Positions 17,513 to 28,142 are shown, counted from the first letter of the stretch. The stretch is DNA of 64,000 nt from Idiomarina zobellii (GCF_900100855.1 NZ_FNCB01000002.1:326519-390518), one strand, 5' to 3'. Notes: generated by a model from the sequence alone, not told the origin. Program-made: numbers and translations.

Positions 17513-18457
17513 CTAAGCTGCTGGGTGAGGTCTTAACTCTGGCGGAATAGAGAAAGTGATGTTTTCTTCGCGGCCACTGAGTTCTACAGCCGTTTTTCCA
17601 CCCCAGGACTGCAACTTGGCAATGACTTCCTGCACCAATACTTCAGGTGCTGATGCGCCGGCTGTGACAGCGACTTTTTCTTTGCCTTCAAGCCATGACT
17701 TATCAATACAGCTGGCATCATCAATTAAATAAGCCGGTGTGCCTATCTTTTCTGAGAGCTCACGCAAACGGTTTGAGTTCGAGCTATTGCGCGCTCCTAC
17801 AACCAACATTATATCCGCGTCACTGGCCAATTCACGCACTGCGTCCTGTCGGTTTTGGGTGGCATAGCAAATATCGTCTTTTCGTGGGCCGTTAATATCT
17901 GGGAATTTCTGACGCAGGGCTTCAATAACGTCGGCAGTGTCATCAACCGACAACGTTGTTTGGCTCATATAATGAAGGTTTTTCGGGTCTTTAACTTCCA
18001 GCTTGTCAACGTCTTCTGGCGACTCAACCAGATAAATGCCGCCTTCTTCGTTTTTATACTGGCCCATTGTGCCTTCAACTTCCGGATGGCCGGCATGACC
18101 AATGAGCACACACTCGTGGCCTTTGCGGCTGGCACGGGTGACTTCCATATGTACTTTAGTCACTAACGGACAAGTGGCATCAAACACTTTCAAGCCGCGA
18201 TCTTTTGCTTCCTGACGTACCGCCTGAGATACGCCGTGAGCACTGAAAATCACGATATGATCGTCTGGCACTTCATGCAGCTCTTCAACAAAAATAGCGC
18301 CTGCATCACGCAATTTATTGACGACGTATTTGTTGTGAACCACTTCATGACGCACATAAATTGGCGGCTCAAAAATCTCTAAAGCACGCTCAACAATGGT
18401 TATGGCTCTATCAACACCTGCACAAAAGCCACGTGGGTTCGCCAACAAAATCTGCAT
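17513..18457 (-). CDS. ispH: 4-hydroxy-3-methylbut-2-enyl diphosphate reductase IspH
   Basis: IspH makes IPP and DMAPP in the last step of the MEP isoprenoid pathway using a [4Fe-4S] cluster. Cluster cysteines are visible at residues 12 (GFCAGVDRA), 96 (DATCPLV) and 197 ([10 protein letters not shown]), with the catalytic Glu126 in HPEVEGT. I chose the ATG at 18457 because AGGAGG lies 6 bases upstream; the frame extends 6 codons further to 18475. It is the last gene of the murJ-ribF-ileS-lspA-fkpB-ispH group. Confidence 0.98.
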   Translation of the reverse strand: MQILLANPRGFCAGVDRAITIVERALEIFEPPIYVRHEVVHNKYVVNKLRDAGAIFVEELHEVPDDHIVIFSAHGVSQAVRQEAKDRGLKVFDATCPLVTKVHMEVTRASRKGHECVLIGHAGHPEVEGTMGQYKNEEGGIYLVESPEDVDKLEVKDPKNLHYMSQTTLSVDDTADVIEALRQKFPDINGPRKDDICYATQNRQDAVRELASDADIMLVVGARNSSNSNRLRELSEKIGTPAYLIDDASCIDKSWLEGKEKVAVTAGASAPEVLVQEVIAKLQSWGGKTAVELSGREENITFSIPPELRPHPAA

Positions 18458-18488
18458 AGTTCCTCCTGCGTTCAACCGACTCAGTCAG

Positions 18489-18929
18489 TTACGGCTCAAC
18501 GCTGATAATTTCTACTTCAAAAATCACCGTCTGTCCTGCCAGTGGGTGATTAAAATCGATAGTCACTGTTGGACCTTCAATTTTTCGAACAATTCCCGGT
18601 AAGTCCGTTCCATCCGGTTGAGTAAAGGCTAAAATTGCCCCCACTTCCGGCCTAGTCTCGTCCGAAAACTTCGCCGAATCAACGTAATAATAGTTATCCG
18701 GGTTTGGCTCTCCGAACGCGTCTTTAGGCTCCAGCGTAAATTCACGCTCTGCCCCTTCACGCAAGCCAACCAAACAGGCTTCAAAATTTTCCGTTAAGCT
18801 ACCGTCGCCCATACGGAACTTGGCCGGTTTACCCGACATTTTCGTACTGTCTGCAACCGACCCATCGGTCAGCTTAATGGTAAAGTGCATGACCACTTCG
18901 CGGCCATGCTCAATTGGTAAACGACTCAA
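18489..18929 (-). CDS. fkpB: FKBP-type peptidyl-prolyl isomerase FkpB (SlpA)
   Basis: A 146-residue SlyD/SlpA-like FKBP with prolyl isomerase and chaperone activity. Landmarks are MHFTIKLTDGSVADSTKMSGKPAKFRMGDG, LVGLREGAEREF and the insert-in-flap region DLPGIVRKIEG, with DFNHPLAGQTVIFEVEI at the end. It lacks the His-rich metal-binding tail of SlyD. It lies between lspA and ispH, its standard place in gammaproteobacteria. Confidence 0.95.
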   Translation of the reverse strand: MSRLPIEHGREVVMHFTIKLTDGSVADSTKMSGKPAKFRMGDGSLTENFEACLVGLREGAEREFTLEPKDAFGEPNPDNYYYVDSAKFSDETRPEVGAILAFTQPDGTDLPGIVRKIEGPTVTIDFNHPLAGQTVIFEVEIISVEP

Positions 18930-18938
18930 AACGTACCC

Positions 18939-19463
18939 CTACGACTTGTCACCCTCGTCCAGTTTGTCACGACGGTTATCAAAAAAGGCTTCCAGCAACA
19001 TCAAAGCGGCGCCTATCGTTATTGCCATATCAGCAACGTTAAACGCTGGCCAATGCCAACCTTGATAATGCACATCGAAAAAGTCGATGACATAACCGTA
19101 CATCAAGCGATCGGCAACATTGCCTATCGCGCCGGCTAAAATCAGTGCAAAAGCCAGGTTCTGACGCCATAAACCCACTGGATTACGGCGCATCCAAATA
19201 AGCAGCACCACACTAATGGCAATCGCGATAGCCGTAAACAGCCAACGCTGCCAGCCGCCACTGTCACTTAAAAAGCTAAATGCGGCACCGTAGTTATGGA
19301 CATAGGTGAAGTTGAACAAGCCCTCTATGACCACGCGACTTTCATACAGCTCGAACTCACCAGCCACCCAAATTTTGGTGACTTGGTCGATCACGAACAG
19401 CAACAGCGTCAGCCACAAAAAGCGTAAGCCAGTGGCTCTTTTTGAGTGTGCAAAATCAGGCAA
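18939..19463 (-). CDS. lspA: Lipoprotein signal peptidase LspA
   Basis: LspA is the inner-membrane aspartyl protease that removes signal peptides from prolipoproteins. Four membrane segments and the two conserved Asp contexts are visible ([13 protein letters not shown] and [11 protein letters not shown]). I favour the TTG at 19463, 7 bases after AGGAG, which overlaps the ileS end by 8 bases and gives a typical length of about 174 residues. ATG codons at 19487 and a TTG at 19490 would extend it. Confidence 0.95.
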   Translation of the reverse strand: MPDFAHSKRATGLRFLWLTLLLFVIDQVTKIWVAGEFELYESRVVIEGLFNFTYVHNYGAAFSFLSDSGGWQRWLFTAIAIAISVVLLIWMRRNPVGLWRQNLAFALILAGAIGNVADRLMYGYVIDFFDVHYQGWHWPAFNVADMAITIGAALMLLEAFFDNRRDKLDEGDKS

Positions 19464-22290
19464 AACGACGCTCCTCACCTTCACCATCAATATTAGTTAC
19501 ACAGCGCTGACACAAGTCATCGTGCTCTGACAAAGTGCCAACTTCTTCACGATGATGCCAGCAGCGCTCACATTTTTTATAAGTACTCTGCTTAACTTCC
19601 ACCGCCAGTGCCAGTTTCTCCGCTTTAACCGCGTTAGCTGGAGCGTTATCCAATGCTTCAACACGAGCTTCAGAGGTCAGCAATGCAAAACGCAGCTCTT
19701 CACCTAAACGGTTCAGAGAGGTCGCCAGCTTATCATCGGCATATAAGGTTACTTCTGCCTGCAGCGAGCCGCCAATCACATCGTCACGACGCGACTGCTC
19801 CAGCGCTTGGTTAACGGTGTCACGTACGTCCAGCAGCTGCATCCAAAATTCGTTTTCGGTGTCACTCACACCGGCAAAGTCGCTAAAGCCTTCATACCAA
19901 CTTTCGGTAAAGACATACTCGCCACGCTCGCCCGGCAATAAGCCCCAAATTTCCTGAGCCGTAAAGCTACAAATTGGGGCCATCCAGCGAACCAACGCTT
20001 CGGCGATATGATGCAGTGCGGTCTGACATGAACGACGCGCCAATCCATCAGACTTAGCCGTATACTGGCGGTCTTTAATGATATCCAGATAAAAACTGCC
20101 CAGTTCAATCGAGCAGAAGTGCATTAATTTTTGCACCACGCTGTGGAACTGATAGTTGTCGTACGCTTCCAGTAACTGCTTCTGTAAGTCTGCAGCACGA
20201 CCGACGATCCAGCGATCCAGCTCGACCATGTCGTCCATTGCAACGGTATCTTTTTTCGGGTCGAAGCCACTTAAGTTAGCCAACAAGAAGCGTGACGTAT
20301 TACGAATACGGCGGTACGCATCGGCAGAGCGCTTTAGAATTTCATCGGATACCGTCATTTCGCCTGAATAATCGGCCGAAGCGACCCACAAGCGCAGAAT
20401 GTCGCCACCTAGCTTATTCATCACGTCCTGCGGTGCAACCACGTTACCCACTGACTTCGACATCTTGCGACCTTGCGCGTCAACAGTAAAGCCGTGTGTC
20501 AGAACTTGATGGTACGGTGCTTCGTCATACATAGCGACGCCTGTGACCAATGAGCTCTGGAACCAGCCACGGTGCTGATCCGAGCCTTCCAGGTACAAGT
20601 CTGCTGGCCAACGTAAACCATCAAATTCGCGTAATACGCAGTGGTGCGTCACACCTGAGTCGAACCAAACGTCCAGCGTGTCGGTGACTTTACGGTATTT
20701 ATCCGCTTCATCGCCCAACAACGTCTCTGGCTCTAAATCGAACCACGCCTGCACACCCTCTTTCTCAATCAGCTGTGCAACCTTTTCCATTAATTCCAAT
20801 GTATTCGGGTGCAGCTCATCGGTTTCACGGTTCACGAAAACCGCAATAGGGTTGCCCCATGTGCGCTGGCGAGAAATACACCAGTCCGGACGCCCTTCAA
20901 CCATCGACTCAATACGGCTTTGCCCCCACTCAGGGAACCAGCCCACTTTCTTAATTTGATCTAATGCGCCGGCACGCAAACCTTTTTTGTCCATGCTAAT
21001 AAACCACTGCGGCGTCGCACGGAAAATAATCGGTGTTTTATGGCGCCAGCAATGCGGGTACGAGTGGTTGTAACTTTCTGCATGCATCAGGTTGCCAACT
21101 TCGCGCAGCTTATCCACGATAGGTTCGTTCGCTTTGAAGACATGCTGACCGGCAAATAGTGGCGTGTCGTCTTTATACACACCGTTATCGCCCACTGGGT
21201 TATACACTTCCAGTCCGTATTTCTGACCGACCAAAAAGTCGTCAACACCATGGCCTGGTGCCGTGTGGACACAGCCTGTACCGCTTTCAGTCGTAACGTG
21301 GTCGCCTAAAATAATCGGTACTTGCAAATCAAATAACGGATGCTGAAGCTGCAGCCCTTCTAAGTCTTTACCTTTGCAGAAGCCCAGCTTATGGTAATGC
21401 GCAATATTCCAGCGCTCCATGCAGTCCGTGACCAGGTCGTCAGCTAAAATGACGCGCTCTGCCGGCTGTTCGCCGTCGGCTTCAATTTGCACCAGCGTGT
21501 ACTCGAGGCCTTCGGCCAAAGTTACCGCACGGTTTGCCGGAATGGTCCACGGAGTGGTGGTCCAGATAACCATGCTGACATCGCCGTCACCCACATGCCC
21601 TTCTGGCGTGCTAAAGCGTTCTACCGTCTCTGCGCTAGCCGCAACAGGCAGACGCACATCAATTGCCGGCGAGTTTTTGTCTTTATACTCAACTTCCGCT
21701 TCGGCCAGAGCCGAGCCACAGTCTGTACACCAATGCACCGGCTTAAAGCCTTGATGCAAATGGCCTTTATCAATAATTTTTGCCAAAGCCCGAACGCTGT
21801 CCGCTTCCTGCTTAAAGTTCATGGTCAGGTACGGGTTGTCCCAGTCGCCTAGTACCCCCAGGCGTTTAAAGTCAGTGCGTTGCTGATCAATTTGGGTTTG
21901 CGCGTATTCACGGCATTTTTCGCGGAACTGAGCTAAGTCGAGCTTTTTACCCGGTTTTCCGTGCTTTTTCTCTACCTGTAGCTCAATGGGCAGTCCGTGG
22001 CAGTCCCAGCCGGGCACATACGGCGCATCAAAGTCGCTTAATGTTTTCGCTTTAACAATAACGTCTTTCAGAATTTTATTTACGGCGTGACCAATGTGAA
22101 TTTGCCCGTTTGCGTAAGGAGGGCCGTCGTGCAGAATAAATTTCGGCTTGCCGTTTTTGGCTTCACGAATTTGACCGTAAAGGTCATCTTCATACCATTG
22201 CTCCAGCATTTTCGGCTCGCGCTGAGCCAAGTTGCCGCGCATTGGGAACGCTGTTTCTGGCAAGTTTAAGGTGTGTTTGTAATCACTCAT
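19456..22290 (-). CDS. ileS: Isoleucyl-tRNA synthetase IleS
   Basis: This 944-residue class I synthetase charges tRNA-Ile. The HIGH motif is at residues 65-68 ([10 protein letters not shown]), the KMSKS loop is present as [10 protein letters not shown], and the editing domain has the [12 protein letters not shown] block. The C-terminal zinc finger has Cys pairs (CERCWHH and CQRC). It lies between ribF and lspA as in E. coli. Confidence 0.99.
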   Translation of the reverse strand: MSDYKHTLNLPETAFPMRGNLAQREPKMLEQWYEDDLYGQIREAKNGKPKFILHDGPPYANGQIHIGHAVNKILKDVIVKAKTLSDFDAPYVPGWDCHGLPIELQVEKKHGKPGKKLDLAQFREKCREYAQTQIDQQRTDFKRLGVLGDWDNPYLTMNFKQEADSVRALAKIIDKGHLHQGFKPVHWCTDCGSALAEAEVEYKDKNSPAIDVRLPVAASAETVERFSTPEGHVGDGDVSMVIWTTTPWTIPANRAVTLAEGLEYTLVQIEADGEQPAERVILADDLVTDCMERWNIAHYHKLGFCKGKDLEGLQLQHPLFDLQVPIILGDHVTTESGTGCVHTAPGHGVDDFLVGQKYGLEVYNPVGDNGVYKDDTPLFAGQHVFKANEPIVDKLREVGNLMHAESYNHSYPHCWRHKTPIIFRATPQWFISMDKKGLRAGALDQIKKVGWFPEWGQSRIESMVEGRPDWCISRQRTWGNPIAVFVNRETDELHPNTLELMEKVAQLIEKEGVQAWFDLEPETLLGDEADKYRKVTDTLDVWFDSGVTHHCVLREFDGLRWPADLYLEGSDQHRGWFQSSLVTGVAMYDEAPYHQVLTHGFTVDAQGRKMSKSVGNVVAPQDVMNKLGGDILRLWVASADYSGEMTVSDEILKRSADAYRRIRNTSRFLLANLSGFDPKKDTVAMDDMVELDRWIVGRAADLQKQLLEAYDNYQFHSVVQKLMHFCSIELGSFYLDIIKDRQYTAKSDGLARRSCQTALHHIAEALVRWMAPICSFTAQEIWGLLPGERGEYVFTESWYEGFSDFAGVSDTENEFWMQLLDVRDTVNQALEQSRRDDVIGGSLQAEVTLYADDKLATSLNRLGEELRFALLTSEARVEALDNAPANAVKAEKLALAVEVKQSTYKKCERCWHHREEVGTLSEHDDLCQRCVTNIDGEGEERRFA

Positions 22291-22316
22291 TAGTCACTGT
22301 TTCCATTTCCGCATAG

Positions 22317-23255
22317 TTACTGACTCCGGCACGCTAAAGCATCGCGTGCGCGGGCGGCATCTTTTTCAATTTGTTCTTGTAAATGCTGTAACGACGCAAA
22401 GCGTTGCTCGTTACGCAATTTAGCCACCGGAGTGACCGTTAAATTCTGACCGTACAGATTGCCTGAAAACTCAAACAAATGCACCTCTAGCTGCACTTCG
22501 TCGCCATTTAATGTGGGCCGTGTGCCTAAATTGGCGACACCGGAATAAGTTTGTCCACTTTTCTCGTGTGTCGCTGTTACCGCGAACACCCCATGCAACG
22601 GACTTTTAAGACGCTTTAATGGCACATTTGCCGTAGGAAAACCAATAGTTCGGCCATTCTTGCGGCCATGAACCACTTTTCCCATCATTTGGTATGGTCG
22701 GCCCAGCATTTGTTCGGCAAGCTCAAAGTCACCGTCATCCAACGCCTGGCGAATGGCCGTGCTGCTGACACGCTGTTGTTGTTGACGATAACTGCGCGTG
22801 TCGACCACTTCAAAGCCCAGCTTGTCGCCCTCTTTTTTCAGCAGCTCAAAATCGCCTTCTCGCTTAAAGCCAAAACGAAAGTCATCGCCCACCACCAGGA
22901 ATTTTACGCCCAGCTTTTTAACCAGGGTCTGTTCAATGAATTCCTGAGCCGGCTGGCTAGCAAACTTTTTATTAAACTCAATAACGATATGACGGTCGAT
23001 ATTCTGCGCTTTTAACGCCGTATACTTCTCGCGCCAATTGGTCAGGCGTGCCGGTGCTTGTTCTGGTTGGAACAACTCCTGCGGCTGCGGCTCGAAGGTC
23101 ATAACTGCTGACGGAACACCAAGCTGCTTCGCTTTCTCACGCACCTGAGCCAATACCGCCTGATGGCCCAAATGCACACCATCGAAGTTACCAATGGTTA
23201 GTACGCAGCCATTATGCTCGTCTCGTAAATTGTGAGTACCGCGAATCAGTTCCAT
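22317..23255 (-). CDS. ribF: Bifunctional riboflavin kinase/FAD synthetase RibF
   Basis: RibF converts riboflavin to FMN and then FAD. The N-terminal FAD synthetase domain has LTIGNFDGVHLGHQAVL and SSTAIRQAL. The C-terminal kinase domain has GRPYQMMGKVVHGRKNGRTIGFPTANV and the GVANLGTRPT segment. At 312 residues it is of normal length. No FMN riboswitch is seen upstream. It is the second gene in the murJ-to-ispH group. Confidence 0.98.
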   Translation of the reverse strand: MELIRGTHNLRDEHNGCVLTIGNFDGVHLGHQAVLAQVREKAKQLGVPSAVMTFEPQPQELFQPEQAPARLTNWREKYTALKAQNIDRHIVIEFNKKFASQPAQEFIEQTLVKKLGVKFLVVGDDFRFGFKREGDFELLKKEGDKLGFEVVDTRSYRQQQQRVSSTAIRQALDDGDFELAEQMLGRPYQMMGKVVHGRKNGRTIGFPTANVPLKRLKSPLHGVFAVTATHEKSGQTYSGVANLGTRPTLNGDEVQLEVHLFEFSGNLYGQNLTVTPVAKLRNEQRFASLQHLQEQIEKDAARARDALACRSQ

Positions 23256-23316
23256 ACCCGAACAGTCTTAAGGTCGTTTGAGAAAGTCGCGATTATAACC
23301 GATAACCGCGTGATAA

Positions 23317-24879
23317 TCAGTACTCGCGAGCACGGAAATGTCGCGGTCGCATCCCCGTGACAAGCAAGGTCACTAAATAGGCAGCCACGCCAGCACCTAT
23401 CATTTGTGCCAGTAGCCACGGCCGCTCTACTAAACTACTTTGTTGCCATGCTGTTTCGTCTGGGTTTAGCCATAGAATGACGCCTATCATGACTGCCGTT
23501 GCCAAAATCACCTGAACGATGAAGCGCCACGTGCCTGGCTGTGCTTTTAAAACCCCTTCTTTATATAAGGTAAAGCCCAACAGGCCTGCGTTAATAGCTG
23601 CGGACGCCGCCGTTGCCATTGCCAAGCCTACATAACTAAAGGGAATGGCCAGCGCGACGTTAAACACCATATTCGAAACCATAGCAATAATGCCAAATTT
23701 GACCGGGCGCTTAGTGTCCTGCCGCGAGTAAAAGCCCGTTGCCAGTACTTTTACCAACATAAAACTGACAAGGCCTGTTGCGTACGCCATTAAGCTATAC
23801 GACGCCATGCGCGCATCTTCCGGGCTAAAGGCTCCGTGCATAAAGAGCACCATTAACATAGGCTCAGCGAGTACAAATAACCCCGCCATAGCCGGTACGC
23901 CCAAAAGCAGCACCATGCGTACGCCCCAGTCCAAAGTGGAGCTGAAGTTTTGTGTGGACTTATCAACATGGCGCGAAGATAGAGCCGGCAGTATGACCGT
24001 TGCTATGGCGATACCGAAGAGCCCTAACGGAAACTCCAGAAGCCGGTCTGAGTAATACAGCCAACTGATAGAACCGGTCATTAAGAAACTGGCTATGAGT
24101 GTATCGAGTAACAGATTAATTTGGCTCACCGAAACCCCGAAAATAGCCGGCAGCATCAGCTTGCGAATTTTGGTGACGCCCGGGTCTTTCCAGCCCCACT
24201 TGGGCCTCACCAACAGTCCGGCTTTTTTCAAAAACGGAATTTGGAACAGCAGCTGGATTAAACCACCGAAGAATACGCCCCACGCAAGCCCGTATTCCGG
24301 TTGCTCCATATTCGGTGCTAGCCAGACGGCGGCAGAGATAATGGCTATGTTTAAAAACACCGGCGTAAATGCAGCCACTGCGAACTTCCCAAGCGTGTTG
24401 AGAATGGCACCCGCCATGGCAGTAAAGGTAATGAACCATAAATAAGGAAAGGTAATGCGAAGCAAGTCACTGGCCAGCACGAACTTATGCCCCTGCGGGC
24501 CGTCGTTCCACCAGTCCAGAAACCAGCCCATGCCAAACAGCGCCGTGACAATAGGTGATGCAATAACACCAAACAAAGTCACCACGGTAATAATAGTGCC
24601 CAGCGTACCTGACACACGCGCAATTAAGAGCTGTTGCTCAGGCAACTCTTTGCCTTGCTTGTATTCAGTGAGTACTGGCACGAACGCCTGAGCAAATGCG
24701 CCCTCGGCAAATAAGCGTCGGAGAAAGTTCGGGATTTTGTTCGCAAAGAAGAAGACATCCGCCGCCGCGCCTGCGCCCATAAGGTTAGCAATGACCACAT
24801 CGCGCACTAAGCCCAAAACCCGCGAAATGAGGGTCATGAAACTTACGATGAAACCGGAGCGGAGCAAGGCTTTCGACAC
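23317..24879 (-). CDS. murJ: Lipid II flippase MurJ
   Basis: MurJ (MviN) flips lipid II across the inner membrane for peptidoglycan synthesis. The 520-residue product has about 14 membrane segments and the family start SGFIVSFMTLISRVLGLVRD, followed by ANKIPNFLRRLFAEGAFAQAFVPV with conserved Arg residues. The start is GTG preceded by AGGGACG. It is divergent from rpsT, sharing a 191-base intergenic region, and precedes ribF, both common arrangements. Confidence 0.97.
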   Translation of the reverse strand: MSKALLRSGFIVSFMTLISRVLGLVRDVVIANLMGAGAAADVFFFANKIPNFLRRLFAEGAFAQAFVPVLTEYKQGKELPEQQLLIARVSGTLGTIITVVTLFGVIASPIVTALFGMGWFLDWWNDGPQGHKFVLASDLLRITFPYLWFITFTAMAGAILNTLGKFAVAAFTPVFLNIAIISAAVWLAPNMEQPEYGLAWGVFFGGLIQLLFQIPFLKKAGLLVRPKWGWKDPGVTKIRKLMLPAIFGVSVSQINLLLDTLIASFLMTGSISWLYYSDRLLEFPLGLFGIAIATVILPALSSRHVDKSTQNFSSTLDWGVRMVLLLGVPAMAGLFVLAEPMLMVLFMHGAFSPEDARMASYSLMAYATGLVSFMLVKVLATGFYSRQDTKRPVKFGIIAMVSNMVFNVALAIPFSYVGLAMATAASAAINAGLLGFTLYKEGVLKAQPGTWRFIVQVILATAVMIGVILWLNPDETAWQQSSLVERPWLLAQMIGAGVAAYLVTLLVTGMRPRHFRAREY

Positions 24880-24992
24880 GTTTTTCGTCCCTGAGTTATT
24901 GAGTTAACATTGCAGCTGAATAAGGATTGTACGTCGACAATGAAAGCTTGTCAGCAAAGAGTCCGAAAAGCTATTTTTTCTTACCTCAGCTG

Positions 24993-25020
24993 TTGACTTT
25001 TGCGGCAAAAACGGCATAAT
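24993..25020 (+). promoter_or_regulatory. Sigma-70 promoter of rpsT
   Basis: TTGACT at 24993-24998 and CATAAT at 25015-25020 are separated by 16 bases, and transcription would start about 40 bases before the rpsT start codon. Confidence 0.7.
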
Positions 25021-25070
25021 CGCCAACCTTTATAAGAGAAGCGTTCTGTTAATGAATTTAGGAGTTCACC

Positions 25071-25331
25071 TTGGCTAACATTAAGTCTGCTAAAAAGCGT
25101 GCGATTCAGGCCGAGAAAAATCGCCGCCACAATGCAAGCCGTCGTTCAATGATGCGTACTTACCTTAAACGTGTAAACGCAGCAATTGAAAGCAAAGATA
25201 AAGAAGCAGCAAACGCTGCAATGAAAGACGTAACCCCAATGCTGGACCGTTACGCGACTAAAGGTCTTATCAGCAAAAACAAAGCGGCACGTCATAAGAG
25301 CCGTTTAAACGCTAAGATCCAAGCACTGTAA
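25071..25331 (+). CDS. rpsT: 30S ribosomal protein S20
   Basis: S20 is a primary 16S rRNA-binding protein. The 86-residue basic product ([20 protein letters not shown]...) matches the family over its whole length. It starts with TTG at 25071, preceded by GGAG. E. coli rpsT also uses UUG, which is part of its translational autoregulation, so the same control is plausible. Monocistronic, with its own promoter and a strong terminator. Confidence 0.99.
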   Translation: MANIKSAKKRAIQAEKNRRHNASRRSMMRTYLKRVNAAIESKDKEAANAAMKDVTPMLDRYATKGLISKNKAARHKSRLNAKIQAL

Positions 25332-25369
25332 AGAAATTTACTGACCTAGGCTTGTAGCGTAGGGAAAGA

Positions 25370-25397
25370 AAAGCCGGCTTTTTAGCCGGTTTTTTTA
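25370..25397 (+). terminator. Terminator of rpsT, overlapping the fliT stop
   Basis: Stem CCGGCT/AGCCGG with a TTTT loop, preceded by As and followed by a run of eight Ts. The stop codon of the convergent fliT lies in the T run, so one element may serve both directions. Confidence 0.85.
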
Positions 25398-25691
25398 TTT
25401 GGTATAAGCTCTGACGCCTTTCTTGCTTTTACCAATTTTGGTAATAGCTGCGCTGGTTTCTTCGAGGACTTTTTCTAGCTCTGGTTGTACTTCATTGAGG
25501 TAGCTATCAACCGCAGCAACTGCAGTTACCCATTCGCTAGACTCTGTCCAGCCATCAGGTAACTGTTCTAGAAAGGAAAGTATTTTAGGGAGAGTGTCAG
25601 CGGCAGACTCATACTCTGAGTCTGCCACTTGTTGTTTTAGCTGCTTGTAGAGCCCACTTAACTGTTCTGGTGAGCGTGTCTCTTCAGACAA
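25395..25691 (-). CDS. fliT: FliT-like flagellar chaperone
   Basis: A 98-residue, mostly helical protein directly after fliS. FliT in enterics is the chaperone of the cap protein FliD. This product shares the small size, helical pattern and a basic end (KIGKSKKGVRAYTK) that recalls the FliT tail. The start is TTG at 25691 with GGAG 7 bases upstream. Assignment relies mainly on position in flaG-fliD-fliS-fliT and the C-terminal similarity. Confidence 0.7.
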   Translation of the reverse strand: MSEETRSPEQLSGLYKQLKQQVADSEYESAADTLPKILSFLEQLPDGWTESSEWVTAVAAVDSYLNEVQPELEKVLEETSAAITKIGKSKKGVRAYTK

Positions 25692-25692
25692 T

Positions 25693-26115
25693 TTAAGCTC
25701 CGGCTGCCTGCTGCATTTGGTTCATAGCAACGTCACGCTGGTCGGCAGGAATTTGGTCCCATGCGCCTTTAATGTCCAGCATTAAACGTGCTACTTCGTC
25801 AATTGCATCAATATCCATATCAATAGAGGCGTCAGCAATACGCGTACTCATGTACATATAAAGCTCGCGTAAGTTGCCAGTTGCCTCAGCGCCAGCAGTG
25901 TCATCCAGGCTATAACGCAAAGAATCAACAATAGCCTGGGCTTTACTTAAATAATGGCTCTTTTTCTCAAGGTCTTTACGCTGAATCGCTCCTTTGGCGT
26001 AATTCAGGTTCTCTAACACACCCGCCATCAGCATTTGTACTAGCTGATATGGGTCTGCACCCGCAACACGGGTTTCTAGTGAGCCTTTGGTGTAGCCTTT
26101 AAGCTTCATATTCAT
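25693..26115 (-). CDS. fliS: Flagellin chaperone FliS
   Basis: FliS binds the C-terminal disordered end of flagellin and prevents early polymerisation. The 140-residue helical protein has the family landmarks YTKGSLETRVAGADPYQLVQMLMAGVLENL and LRYSLD. It lies between fliD and fliT in the sigma-28 operon that starts with flaG. Confidence 0.96.
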   Translation of the reverse strand: MNMKLKGYTKGSLETRVAGADPYQLVQMLMAGVLENLNYAKGAIQRKDLEKKSHYLSKAQAIVDSLRYSLDDTAGAEATGNLRELYMYMSTRIADASIDMDIDAIDEVARLMLDIKGAWDQIPADQRDVAMNQMQQAAGA

Positions 26116-26131
26116 ACGTAATTACCTCTAA

Positions 26132-27520
26132 TTAATCATTGTCCCGTGTAAATCCAGGGAGGTTTGCAAGCTGAGCACTGACTGCATTACCACGGTTTTG
26201 CAACTGCCCAACTAAGGAATCCAGTGCCTGATATTTTGAGTTCAGTGTTTCGCGCAGTGACTCCATGCGCAATGCCAGCGACTCTCGGCTTTCTTCGACA
26301 CGGTCCAAACTTTCATTGATAGAGTCTCGGCGCAGTTGCAAGGAGCCACCGGCACCAGCATAGCCGTCTAGTAAAGTTTCCATGCGCGCTGCTAAGCCAT
26401 TTTCGCCACCAATGACATTTTGTAATGCCGATGGGTTTTCAGCGAGCACATCCTTGACGTTAGTGACTGGGTTTTCCTGCTGCAAGCGGCCATCGTTGTC
26501 TAAACCGAAACCTAAGTCAAACAAGGTTTGCCCTTCACCAAAAGTACTAGTCAGCACATTGTTAAGCTGTCCTTTCAGAGTACGAACAGTTGCATCACCC
26601 TGCATCATGCTGTCTTCGCCACCAATTTCACTGAGCAAATCAACAGTGCTGTTATAGGCTTTTACAAAGCTGTCTATGGACTTTTGAACACCGGCGTCAT
26701 CACGAGCTATCGACAACTGCGCCTTTTCAGTGCCTTCCGATTCTTTCAGAGCCGTAATGGTCGATCCCTGAATAACATCGGTGAAAGTATTGGTGTCGTT
26801 GGTAGCCCGAATGCCGTCAATCTCAATAATGGCGTCAGTCGCCTGATCATCTGCGGCAATGGCCATGCCCCCAGCGCCACCGCCGTTGGCTTGAGTTGAA
26901 ATAGCGTCAAATTCAGCGTTGTCGTTAGTAACTGTTAAATCATTACCCGCACCGGTGACACTTGAGCGGAAGACTAACTTCGCTTCAGTACCGGTATTAA
27001 TAATGTCCGCTGTAACGCCAAAGTTGTCCTCAGATGAGTTGACCGCCTTACGGATATCTTCAAGCGTTGAGCCAGCTTCAATATTTAATGTAAAACTCTC
27101 ATCACCAGCACCAAAGGTTAACGAACCCGCGTTGGTGTTAACTTGATCATCCGCACTGACAAATGCTCCATCAGCAGACACGGCGCGACTGCCTTTCGCT
27201 AATTGCTGAACAAATAGTTCAAAGTCACCCGCACTGGCATCCTCAGAGCTTTCAACACTGACAACATCACCAGAATCGGGTTGAGTAACGGACGCTTTCA
27301 TAGCACTAAATAAGCTACCGTCAGTCAGCTTCTCAGCACTTTCCTGGAGCTTTGATAATGCCGAACGCATTTCACCAACAGCCGATAGCTCCACGGTTAA
27401 GCGGCCTTCCTGTTGGTCCAAGCGGTTTTTCTTAGGAACACGCTCGGCCTCTAATGTCGCATCGATGATGCCCTGCAGGTCTAACCCTGAACGCGCACCC
27501 GTTGATGAAATTAATGGCAT
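26132..27520 (-). CDS. fliD: Flagellar filament cap protein FliD
   Basis: FliD (HAP2) forms the cap under which flagellin polymerises. The 462-residue protein has the conserved N-terminal block (SGLDLQGIIDATLEAERVPK) and a C-terminal coiled block (ESRESLALRMESLRETLNSKYQALDSLV). The middle region is acidic and variable. Normal length for the family. Confidence 0.96.
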   Translation of the reverse strand: MPLISSTGARSGLDLQGIIDATLEAERVPKKNRLDQQEGRLTVELSAVGEMRSALSKLQESAEKLTDGSLFSAMKASVTQPDSGDVVSVESSEDASAGDFELFVQQLAKGSRAVSADGAFVSADDQVNTNAGSLTFGAGDESFTLNIEAGSTLEDIRKAVNSSEDNFGVTADIINTGTEAKLVFRSSVTGAGNDLTVTNDNAEFDAISTQANGGGAGGMAIAADDQATDAIIEIDGIRATNDTNTFTDVIQGSTITALKESEGTEKAQLSIARDDAGVQKSIDSFVKAYNSTVDLLSEIGGEDSMMQGDATVRTLKGQLNNVLTSTFGEGQTLFDLGFGLDNDGRLQQENPVTNVKDVLAENPSALQNVIGGENGLAARMETLLDGYAGAGGSLQLRRDSINESLDRVEESRESLALRMESLRETLNSKYQALDSLVGQLQNRGNAVSAQLANLPGFTRDND

Positions 27521-27533
27521 ATCAACACCTCAC

Positions 27534-27935
27534 TTAAATCTGGTTGTCGAATAAAAATCCCATCCGACTGTTCTCGTTATCGGCCATTTCTTCAATAGCT
27601 TTAGATAACTTCACAACCAATTCTGACGGAATTTGACGAATCATTTCACCGTTGTCTGTATCAATCACCTTAACCACCGGTGGCTCGTCTCTTTCATCGA
27701 ATACAAACTGCAAACTGGTATTCCGAATAGTCGATGACTGATTCATTTCCTCTACCGTGTCTGCAATACTCTCACTACTTGCCTGCTTTTCCACTTTATC
27801 AGCGGTGCGTTCCTGAACTTGGCTGACCGCGTCCATGACCTTTTGGTCCTGCGGCCGCTCCGCCTTGTTCGGTGAACCACCCGCTGCACTACTTAAGGGA
27901 CTTAACGCGCGGCTTTCAACTGACATGTCTGCCAT
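27534..27935 (-). CDS. flaG: FlaG family protein
   Basis: FlaG proteins affect filament length in Vibrio and Pseudomonas. This 133-residue product has a variable N-terminal half and the conserved C-terminal domain (LQFVFDERDEPPVVKVIDTDNGEMIRQIPSELVVKL). I set the start at the ATG at 27935, which has AAGGTGAG upstream; the frame continues to 27974. It heads flaG-fliD-fliS-fliT downstream of a sigma-28 site. Confidence 0.92.
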   Translation of the reverse strand: MADMSVESRALSPLSSAAGGSPNKAERPQDQKVMDAVSQVQERTADKVEKQASSESIADTVEEMNQSSTIRNTSLQFVFDERDEPPVVKVIDTDNGEMIRQIPSELVVKLSKAIEEMADNENSRMGFLFDNQI

Positions 27936-27995
27936 AATACTCACCTTTTCCTTAGTTACTGTGCAGTTTAGCACTAAAACAATTATCCATGTATG

Positions 27996-28023
27996 TTATC
28001 GGTAAGTCGTGCTGAAAACTTTA
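27996..28023 (-). promoter_or_regulatory. Sigma-28 promoter of flaG-fliDST
   Basis: On the minus strand TAAAGTTT (28016-28023) is followed after 12 bases by ACCGATAA (27996-28003). The consensus is TAAAGTTT, 11 bases, GCCGATAA, so this differs by one spacer base and one base in the -10. Confidence 0.75.
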
Positions 28024-28087
28024 GCGTTTAATTGAAGTTTTTTTAAGCGGTATCGATTTTATTGTTAAGTTGCTGAATTACAGGCAT

Positions 28088-28117
28088 AAAAAAACCGGAG
28101 CCAAAGCCCCGGTTTTT
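28088..28117 (-). terminator. Terminator of fliC
   Basis: Minus-strand stem CCGGGGC/GCTCCGG (one G-T pair) with a 4-base loop, followed by seven Ts. It lies 26 bases after the flagellin stop. Confidence 0.88.
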
Positions 28118-28142
28118 AGTAACGATTGAGTTAGTTGAGCTA

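Noticed and set aside
19456..22316. T-box or riboswitch at ileS or ribF
   Set aside because: The upstream gaps are only a few dozen bases, and no T-box or FMN element features are seen; ileS control by T-box is not typical of gammaproteobacteria.
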